Source: CAZHMN01 sp964533705
Lineage (GTDB): Bacteria > Electryoneota > B3-LCP
NCBI GenBank assembly: GCA_964533705.1
Contig: CAZHMN010000106.1
Coordinates: forward strand, 1-7,999
Reading direction: 5' to 3'
Length of the DNA: 7,999 nucleotides
This document shows, in pieces, positions 1-5,626 of the stretch. Within the stretch, counting starts at the first letter, position 1. Each line of letters starts with the position of its first letter. The position numbers were made by a program, and so were the translations under genes. The notes beneath the pieces were generated by a model. That model searched no databases. It worked only from the letters and a program-made list of their open reading frames with translations, and was not told the DNA's origin.

Positions 1-2769
1 ATTGCTGATGCTCACGCCGCACTCGTATCCTTCAGTGACCTCGCGAACGTCGTCTTTAAATCGCCTTAGAGAGCTCAATTCGCCCTCATAAATCTGCTGG
101 CCGTCTCTGACCAGTCGAACCAGGCTGCCGCGCTCAATCTTGCCCGACTGCACGTAACAACCGGCGATTGTACCGATCTTGGGAACTTTGAAGGTCTGGC
201 GAACTTCCAGCGTGCCGATGTTGTTCTCGCTGATTTGCGGTGCCAACATGCCTTCCAGTGCCGCCTTGACGTCGTTAATTACGTCATAAATGATGCGGTA
301 AACTCGAATCTCTACGTTTTCCCGTGCGGCCAGCTCGCGCGATTTCAGATTGGGATGAACCATGAAGCCGATGATCGAAGCGGCTGATGCAGCAGCTAAG
401 TTTACGTCGGTTTCAGTGATGCTGCCAACGCCCCGGTGAACGATGTTCACCCCAACCTCGTCCGAATTCAGCTTCATCAGAGCGTCGCACACTGCTTCGA
501 CCGAGCCGTTAACGTCTCCCTTGATGATCAAGGGCAGCTCGCGGGATTCACCCTTCCTGATGCGTTCGGACAGACCTTCGAGGCTCAGTGCGCGGATCTG
601 CCTGAAAGCCTGCTCCCGCTGTAAGGCTTGTCGCTTCAGGGAAATGGACTTTGCTTCCTTATCCGTTTCCAGGCAAATGAACGATTCACCGGCCTGAGGC
701 GCTCCGTCGAAGCCCAAGATTTGCACGGGGAATCCCGGACCGACCTTTTTTAGCTTGTTGCCGCTTTCATCAAACATCGCCCTGATCCGCCCCGAATATG
801 CACCAGCGACGAAGTTATCCCCGATTCTCGCCGTTCCATTCTGGATGAGAACCGTGGCCAACGGACCTCGTCCCCGATCGAGACGCGATTCGATGATGAT
901 TCCGCGCGCTTTCCTTTTGGGATTGGCTTTGAGGTCTAACACCTCTGCCGCCAAAACGATCTCTTCCAAAAGGTTTTCCACGCCATCGCCTTTTTTGGCG
1001 GAAATCAAGGCGCACTGATATTTACCACCCCATTCCTCAACCAGAATGTCTTTCTCGGAGAGTTCACGCCTGATCCTGTCAGGATCCGCTGTGGGTTTAT
1101 CGATTTTATTGATGGCGATGATAATAGGCACGCCGGCGGCTTTGGCGTGGTTGATGGCCTCAACCGTTTGTGGCATGACATGGTCGTCGGCAGCGATGAC
1201 TAAGACGACGATGTCGGTCACCTGGGCACCTCGTGCCCGCATGGCAGTGAACGCCTCGTGACCGGGAGTATCCAGGAAAGTGATAAACTGGTTTTGAAAA
1301 GCGAAAGAATAAGCGCCGATATGCTGGGTGATTCCACCCGATTCGCCGGCGATAATGTTCGAATGCCTGAGGTAATCGAGAAGCGACGTCTTACCGTGAT
1401 CAACGTGCCCCATCACGGTCACGACGGGTGGCCTGGGAACCAGATCTTCGGGGTGATCTTTCTCTTCTTTTTCCTCTTCTTCCTCACTGACCACTTCAGT
1501 CCCGTCGAATTCGCTCTGGAATTCAATGTCATAACCATATTCACCGGCCAGCAGTTCGATCGTATCCTTATCCAATCGTTGATTGATCGTAACCACAAGA
1601 CCCATATCGAGGCATTTTCTGATCAATTCAGCGACCGGCACGTCCAGGAGCAAGGCCAACTCGTTCGTCGAGATGAACTCCATGACCTTCAGGACGTTCT
1701 CCTCAACCAGAGCTTCTCCAGCATGTTGTACCTTACGGCGCCGCCGGCGCGGTTTTTTCTCTTCCATCGAGGCTAAGGTCTGCTTGATGGATGCATCTAC
1801 GACCTTCTGGTCAACTCTGTGCTTTTTGCCGCGGCGACGTTTCTTGCCGCGTTTGGGTGGTGCCGCTTGTACTACAGGTTTGACTGGGACTTTCTTCTCG
1901 CGCCTGCGCTCCTTCGCCGCTCTTTTGGCTCTCTCGATCGCCTTCTTAATCGTCTGTTCTTCAGCGGTTTCTTCCTTCTTGCGTTTTAAGCGTCTTTTCT
2001 TGGCGGGCGCAGTGAGAGCCTCTTCGGGCGTAAGCCCCATTTCTTCAGCATCTCTGACGCGGGCCAATTCCCTGGCGCGGGCCACAGTTTTTTCTTGCTT
2101 GGCCTCAGCCAGCATCGCTTCGAAGGTCCCGGGTTCGTGTGCTGATTTTTTTGCCTTTTTCTTGGGTTTCTCTTCCTTCTTTTTTTCCGCTGCCTCTACT
2201 TCCTCGGTTTCGGCTGCGTGAGTCGTCTCAGCGACTTCAACTTCTCCAGCCGGTTCTGCATCCGAAATAGTTTCTTTTTCTTCCGGAGCTTTCGCTTCAG
2301 CAACGGCGGCTTCCGGTTCTTCAGCCGGTTCCTCTATTTTTTCCTCGGGAACAACCTCTTCTTCAGTGACCTCCTCGGTTTCCCCTTCTGCTACTTCAGG
2401 TTTAAGTTCTTCTTCGGCTGGGATTTCCCCTTCTGCAGCTTTCTTGGGTTCCTCAACTTCAGCTTCGCTCTGAGCCTCTTCCGTTAAGCTAATCTCTGAA
2501 GTTGCGGCGAGGATTTTTTCCAGTTCTTCTTCGCGAACCCGTTCAGTCTTTTTCTTATGAACTTCGACTTTTTCCTGCTTTTCCTGCTCTTGAAGCGCCA
2601 ACCAGCGGGGTCGATCGAATTTCTTCAGCACCTCCAGGTAGAGTTCGTCGCTGATGGGACTCATATGCCCTTTGGGCGTGTCGTGTCCCATGTTGTTGAG
2701 GAACTCCATAATTGTGGTACTGGCCAGATTGAGTTCCTTGGCGATTTTGTAGATCTTGAACTGGGGCAA
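1..2769 (-). CDS. infB: Translation initiation factor IF-2 (3' end cut by window)
   Basis: IF2 is the GTPase that brings initiator fMet-tRNA to the 30S P site and promotes 50S joining in the cytoplasm. The frame is open for 923 codons to the window edge; by comparison with E. coli IF2 only some 25-30 C-terminal residues are missing. Domains in order: an IF2_N module (about 3-55, starting FKIYKIAKELN); a Glu-rich linker (about 64-185); a Lys/Arg-rich helical stretch (about 185-350); a second IF2_N-like module (about 358-410); the G domain, with P-loop GHVDHGKT (454-461), switch I Thr481, DTPGHE (500-505), NKID (554-557) and SAK (590-592); then domains II, III and the C-terminal fMet-tRNA-binding domain. 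I chose TTG at 2769 because an in-frame stop lies shortly upstream, GAGAGG sits 5 bases before it, and the protein then begins at the IF2_N module. It follows nusA by 32 bases, so the two are almost certainly cotranscribed. Oddities are the TTG start and His530 where E. coli and Bacillus have Gly (DDGVMPQT). Confidence 0.97.
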   Translation of the reverse strand, partial: MPQFKIYKIAKELNLASTTIMEFLNNMGHDTPKGHMSPISDELYLEVLKKFDRPRWLALQEQEKQEKVEVHKKKTERVREEELEKILAATSEISLTEEAQSEAEVEEPKKAAEGEIPAEEELKPEVAEGETEEVTEEEVVPEEKIEEPAEEPEAAVAEAKAPEEKETISDAEPAGEVEVAETTHAAETEEVEAAEKKKEEKPKKKAKKSAHEPGTFEAMLAEAKQEKTVARARELARVRDAEEMGLTPEEALTAPAKKRRLKRKKEETAEEQTIKKAIERAKRAAKERRREKKVPVKPVVQAAPPKRGKKRRRGKKHRVDQKVVDASIKQTLASMEEKKPRRRRRKVQHAGEALVEENVLKVMEFISTNELALLLDVPVAELIRKCLDMGLVVTINQRLDKDTIELLAGEYGYDIEFQSEFDGTEVVSEEEEEKEEKDHPEDLVPRPPVVTVMGHVDHGKTSLLDYLRHSNIIAGESGGITQHIGAYSFAFQNQFITFLDTPGHEAFTAMRARGAQVTDIVVLVIAADDHVMPQTVEAINHAKAAGVPIIIAINKIDKPTADPDRIRRELSEKDILVEEWGGKYQCALISAKKGDGVENLLEEIVLAAEVLDLKANPKRKARGIIIESRLDRGRGPLATVLIQNGTARIGDNFVAGAYSGRIRAMFDESGNKLKKVGPGFPVQILGFDGAPQAGESFICLETDKEAKSISLKRQALQREQAFRQIRALSLEGLSERIRKGESRELPLIIKGDVNGSVEAVCDALMKLNSDEVGVNIVHRGVGSITETDVNLAAASAASIIGFMVHPNLKSRELAARENVEIRVYRIIYDVINDVKAALEGMLAPQISENNIGTLEVRQTFKVPKIGTIAGCYVQSGKIERGSLVRLVRDGQQIYEGELSSLRRFKDDVREVTEGYECGVSISN

Positions 2770-2780
2770 TCGAACCTCTC
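2770..2780 (-). promoter_or_regulatory. infB ribosome binding site that decides a TTG start
   Basis: On the minus strand GAGAGG (2780-2775) lies 5 bases before TTG (2769-2767). No ATG or GTG is available between the in-frame stop just upstream and the conserved IF2_N residues, so this Shine-Dalgarno sequence supports TTG as the infB start. Confidence 0.7.
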
Positions 2781-2801
2781 GGATTCGCAGAGAATCCTAT
2801 T

Positions 2802-4034
2802 CTATTCCTCGTAATAGACCGTAAGCAGGTCTAATATCTTTTCCGCGGTAGCTTCACCGATGCCGTGGATCTCCAGCAGTTTTTCTTTCCCGCCGTCCAG
2901 AATTTGCTCCGCATTGGTAAATCCGGCAGCTTTGAGCTTCTCTATGAGTGATGGGGATAAACCTTCAATATCTTCCAAGGGCAGTTCTTCTTCCTCATAA
3001 AAATCGGATTCCTTGATGGGCTCGATAACGACGCCGACCAATTCAGAGGCCAATCTGATGTTCTGACCCCTGCGCCCGATAGCCATGGACATTTGCTCAT
3101 CAGGAACGACGGCGATGACGCGCTTATTCTCTTCGTCGGGGATCAGTTCCAGAGGAGTGACCGGCGATAAAGCTCGATGAATCAATAAACTGCGGTCTTC
3201 CGTCCAGTGAATAATGTCAATTTTTTCATTGTTGAGTTCCCGGACGATAGCTTGAATCCGCACCCCTTTTAAGCCCACACAAGCTCCCACCGGATCGACG
3301 CGTTTATCATTCGATTCAACCGCGATCTTGGTGCGGTCACCCGGCTCCCGCACAATTTTCCGAATCTCCACGATGCCGTCATAGATTTCCGGCACCTCGA
3401 GTTCAAAAAGCCGTTTGACGAAACTGATGTCCGAGCGGCTCACGACGATTTGAGGCTCTTTGGGGGTTCGGGTTACCGACTTAATAATGGCGCGAACGGT
3501 ATCGCCTCTCCGGTATCGCTCGTTGTAAATGGCCTCCTCACGAGGCATAATAACCTCAGTTTTGTCCACATTGATGCGAATCTCGTTGCGGTTGATCTGG
3601 TGGACGTCGCCCAGGATAATTTCTCCAATCCGGTCGGAGAATTCACGGTAGATGTTATCCTTTTCGACTTCCTTGATTTTCTGCGACAGGTTCTGCTTTG
3701 CAGCAGTAATCAAACGACGCCCAAAGGTTCTGTAATCAACGATTTCAACGAAATCCTCACCTACTTCAAAGTCGGAATCCACCTTCTGTGCATCGCTGAT
3801 TGCAATCTGGGTGACGGGATCTTCAACGGCGCCATCTTCGACGATTTCCTTTTCGCAGTAAATCTCAATGTCACCTTTCTCCAGATTGAAAATCACGTCG
3901 AAGTTGTCCGAGCTGCCGTATTTTTTCTTCAGAATGGATAGAAATACGCTCTCGATGATCTCCTGAAACGTGTGTTTCTCGATGCGCTTCTCACGTAATA
4001 GCTGAGAAATGGCGTCCACAATTTCATGATTCAT
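2802..4034 (-). CDS. nusA: Transcription termination/antitermination protein NusA
   Basis: NusA binds RNA polymerase and nascent RNA and modulates pausing, intrinsic termination and rRNA antitermination. The 410 residues show the full core. An N-terminal RNAP-binding domain (about 1-128) is followed by an S1 domain (about 133-200). KH1 (about 205-282) carries the GLKG loop at 254-257 in a DPVGACVGLKG context, and KH2 (about 300-345) carries GRRG at 320-323. One helix-hairpin-helix-type C-terminal module (about 352-405) includes LLEIHGIGE. It is shorter than E. coli NusA (495 residues), which has two acidic C-terminal repeats; here there is a short acidic linker (EEEELPLED) and one module, a form common outside Proteobacteria. 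ATG at 4034 has AGAGGAA 7 bases upstream. It lies between rimP (109-base gap) and infB (32-base gap), the standard operon order. The 109-base gap may hold a coupled mini-ORF, listed separately. Confidence 0.97.
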   Translation of the reverse strand: MNHEIVDAISQLLREKRIEKHTFQEIIESVFLSILKKKYGSSDNFDVIFNLEKGDIEIYCEKEIVEDGAVEDPVTQIAISDAQKVDSDFEVGEDFVEIVDYRTFGRRLITAAKQNLSQKIKEVEKDNIYREFSDRIGEIILGDVHQINRNEIRINVDKTEVIMPREEAIYNERYRRGDTVRAIIKSVTRTPKEPQIVVSRSDISFVKRLFELEVPEIYDGIVEIRKIVREPGDRTKIAVESNDKRVDPVGACVGLKGVRIQAIVRELNNEKIDIIHWTEDRSLLIHRALSPVTPLELIPDEENKRVIAVVPDEQMSMAIGRRGQNIRLASELVGVVIEPIKESDFYEEEELPLEDIEGLSPSLIEKLKAAGFTNAEQILDGGKEKLLEIHGIGEATAEKILDLLTVYYEE

Positions 4035-4069
4035 GACGCAATTCCTCTGATGATCATGTTCAACTCCAT
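4031..4069 (-). CDS. Possible 12-codon leader ORF overlapping the nusA start
   Basis: ATG at 4069 opens a frame reading MELNMIIRGIAS and stops at TGA (4033-4031). The stop overlaps the nusA ATG in an ATGA arrangement typical of translational coupling. A strong Shine-Dalgarno sequence, AAGAGGG (4081-4075), lies 5 bases before this ATG. NusA has its own Shine-Dalgarno inside this ORF (4048-4042). The peptide matches nothing I recognise, and a 12-codon ORF can arise by chance. The support is the ribosome binding site and the exact overlap, not the peptide. If used, it would load ribosomes that re-initiate on nusA. This is an inference. Confidence 0.3.
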   Translation of the reverse strand: MELNMIIRGIAS

Positions 4070-4104
4070 GATAGCCCTCTTAGGACGGTTAAGCTTAGAT
4101 GCGC

Positions 4105-4121
4105 CTTCTTCGATTAAGAAG
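4105..4121 (-). other. Small hairpin in the rimP-nusA gap
   Basis: Minus-strand CTTCTT and AAGAAG form a 6-bp stem around a 5-base loop. No T-run follows, so it is not an intrinsic terminator. It lies within a possible 11-codon frame (ATG at 4130, TAA at 4095, reading MKGLLNRRRRI) that has only a weak ribosome binding site. It may be an RNA processing or pausing element, or nothing. Confidence 0.2.
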
Positions 4122-4143
4122 TCCCTTCATTTAATCCAGGCGA

Positions 4144-4632
4144 CTATTTACCAGGCTGACTTTTGATTAACGTAGGGAGCACGTAAATATCACTGATATC
4201 CTTCAGTGGGAACCTGCGGGAAATATCGTTTTCCCGCACCTGGATTTCAACTTCATCAGTTTGGATCAACTCACCGCGATAGGTCCGCTTTACTCCGGAT
4301 TCTTCGTAGTGAACTTCTACTGTACGGCCGATGTTTTTCTGTAATTGCCAATTTTTCAGGGGACGCGCCAGACCCGGTGACGATACTTCCAGCCGATAAT
4401 CCGGAAATTCGTGGGGGTAGCTGTCCAACAGATCGCTGATCGCCCGGGATAAATCGGCACATTCATCAATGGTGATATTGTGATCTTCCGCATCAGCGAC
4501 GACGCGCAACATCTGGCGGCCGCGCATAGGAGTCCAGTTAGCACTGAGGAGATGGAAACCCGCAGCCTCCACCAAGAGTTGAATTCGCCTTTCGAGCTCA
4601 ACTGAATCCAAGCCAAAATTCCAATTAAACAA
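4144..4632 (-). CDS. rimP: Ribosome maturation factor RimP
   Basis: RimP is a small cytoplasmic protein that binds the 30S subunit during late maturation. The product (162 residues at most) shows the family hallmark LEVSSPGLARPL at 81-92, an N-terminal domain with the 'E..IQLLVEAAGFHLLSANW' pattern (about 14-33), and a C-terminal SH3-like beta domain (about 98-155) with the strand YRGELIQTDEVEIQV. The length is normal for the family. The start is uncertain. The outermost TTG (4632) lies inside the T-run of a terminator-like hairpin and has no Shine-Dalgarno. TTG at 4611, giving a protein beginning MDSVELERR, fits family length better and I favour it. No in-frame ATG exists near the N-terminus. 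It is the first gene of the rimP-nusA-infB operon and lies just downstream of a predicted promoter. Confidence 0.93.
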   Translation of the reverse strand: MFNWNFGLDSVELERRIQLLVEAAGFHLLSANWTPMRGRQMLRVVADAEDHNITIDECADLSRAISDLLDSYPHEFPDYRLEVSSPGLARPLKNWQLQKNIGRTVEVHYEESGVKRTYRGELIQTDEVEIQVRENDISRRFPLKDISDIYVLPTLIKSQPGK

Positions 4633-4658
4633 AAAAGTGGGGCATTTTGACCCACTTC
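4630..4658 (-). terminator. Terminator-like hairpin in the rimP leader
   Basis: On the minus strand AAGTGGG (4657-4651) pairs with CCCACTT (4641-4635) around a 9-base loop, giving a 7-bp GC-bearing stem. A run of six T, then G and three more T follows. The opposite strand has no T-run, so it acts on leftward transcription. It lies about 170 bases beyond the stop of the TPR gene and directly between the predicted rimP promoter and rimP. It could end read-through from the TPR gene, or act as an attenuator or a 5'-end stabilising stem for the rimP operon. The form is clear; the role is inferred. Confidence 0.6.
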
Positions 4659-4667
4659 TCCGAAATA

Positions 4668-4696
4668 AATATAAGGATTTTAAGGTCTAAAATCAA
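4668..4696 (-). promoter_or_regulatory. Predicted promoter of the rimP-nusA-infB operon
   Basis: Reading the minus strand, TTGATT (4696-4691) is followed after exactly 17 bases by TATATT (4673-4668), close to the sigma-70 consensus. The stretch just upstream (4697-4727) is almost purely A/T with A- and T-tracts, resembling an UP element. The expected start is near 4661, so the transcript would begin almost at the hairpin before rimP. The core shares an 11-base string with the promoter at 5563-5591, at the same distance from CTTGA, which strengthens both calls. Confidence 0.6.
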
Positions 4697-4827
4697 GTAA
4701 AAAAGTTTAATTTTTTTAAAATATTACACTGAAGGCTTTTTCCCGAATAGCATTGGTGATGGGTAAATGTCCTCTCCGCTTGCGTGGCTGTCAGCGAATC
4801 TACCCCCGGAGTGAATTTCGCTCCGAA

Positions 4828-5532
4828 TTAAAGTTCGTTTATGTCATGTTGTGGCACTACTCTCTTGCTCTCGGTTTCGGCCTCCTGTGAAAAGGGAGTG
4901 TCTGCGTAGCGCGTTTTCACCAGATTGTACTGTTCCTGAGCGCGTTCCGGTTCCCCCGCCAGTCTGAAGCAGCGGGCGGCATCCAGATGATACCGCGGTG
5001 CAATGAAAAGGTCCTTGCGCGCGGCGGCAGCGGCCAGATAGGCCTCGGCAGCTTCTCGAAAACGACCCAGGTTCTCCAGGCAGGCGGCCTTCCCTGCCAG
5101 CGCCGCGGGATAAAGGTATTTTTCCTTTCTTCCTTTCTTGAGGTAGGTCTCATAGGCTTCCAGCGCTTCTTCCGTCTGGCCCGCAACGAGCTTCGTCTGA
5201 GCTGCATATAGTAAGGCTTCGTTGCCCGCCGCGGTGCCGGCGTAGCGGTCGGCGATCTGGGCGAATTGATCGGAAACCGCAGCCGGATCTGCCTGCTGGC
5301 TTACCATTAAAGCTACCCCTAATTCATACGAAGCTTGATACTCGGCGTTGGACTTGGATCGTATCCAAAAAACCGCGAGAACGATGATCAGCACGGCCGC
5401 GCCGCCGATTTTAAGGATATTGCCGCTGTGTGTTTCGAAGTAATCGCGCGCCTGGAAGTAGGTCGTAACCAGTTTATCTTCTTTTAATTCTCTCTTTTTT
5501 ACGCGTTGGACGGGTTTAATGCCTTTAGCCAT
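4828..5532 (-). CDS. Membrane-anchored TPR protein, YfgM/CpoB-like layout
   Basis: This 234-residue protein has a basic N-terminal cytoplasmic segment (1-38, KREL-KEDKLVTTYFQARDYFE). A single membrane helix follows (about 39-58) and then a helical domain with at least three TPR units (about 104-134, 141-171, 178-208) rich in the A..LG/AG..EEA..AY pattern. It would be an N-in, C-out inner-membrane protein with a periplasmic scaffold. The layout resembles YfgM, which associates with the SecYEG translocon, and other TPR_21-type proteins, but I cannot claim that function. The tail (about 215-234) is polar with no motif. ATG at 5532 has GAGGA a few bases upstream. It has its own predicted promoter (5563-5591) and is separated from rimP by about 195 bases that include a promoter and a terminator-like hairpin, so it is probably monocistronic. 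Confidence 0.85.
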   Translation of the reverse strand: MAKGIKPVQRVKKRELKEDKLVTTYFQARDYFETHSGNILKIGGAAVLIIVLAVFWIRSKSNAEYQASYELGVALMVSQQADPAAVSDQFAQIADRYAGTAAGNEALLYAAQTKLVAGQTEEALEAYETYLKKGRKEKYLYPAALAGKAACLENLGRFREAAEAYLAAAAARKDLFIAPRYHLDAARCFRLAGEPERAQEQYNLVKTRYADTPFSQEAETESKRVVPQHDINEL

Positions 5533-5562
5533 GCGATCCTCAGCTATTCTATATCCTAATTT

Positions 5563-5591
5563 AATATAAGGATGTTTTTATGCTATTTCAA
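5563..5591 (-). promoter_or_regulatory. Predicted promoter of the TPR-protein gene
   Basis: On the minus strand TTGAAA (5591-5586) and TATATT (5568-5563) are separated by exactly 17 bases. The expected start is near 5556, giving a leader of about 24 bases that contains GAGGA before the ATG at 5532. The string ATCCTTATATT (5573-5563) is identical to that in the rimP promoter (4678-4668). No convincing terminator for the upstream gene was seen between 5626 and this promoter. Confidence 0.6.
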
Positions 5592-5626
5592 GCAAAACTC
5601 TCTCTACCTGATTTTGAGTGTAAAAA

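Noticed and set aside
1681..2100. Internal infB starts giving short IF2 forms (Met244, Met335, Met363)
   Set aside because: E. coli makes such forms, but no convincing Shine-Dalgarno precedes these Met codons here.
1258..2487. Long plus-strand open frames of 89 to 212 codons opposite infB
   Set aside because: They are antisense to the continuous infB frame. Their Ser/Phe/Leu-rich translations are what results from reading Glu/Lys/Arg-rich codons backwards.
3450..3941. 163-codon plus-strand open frame opposite nusA
   Set aside because: It lies wholly inside well-supported nusA, with no recognisable domain and no independent promoter seen.
4807..4825. CGGAG/CTCCG inverted repeat just after the TPR stop, as its terminator
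   Set aside because: On the transcribed strand the stem is only 5 bp before a mismatch and no T-run follows. Pairing is better on the plus strand, where no gene ends.
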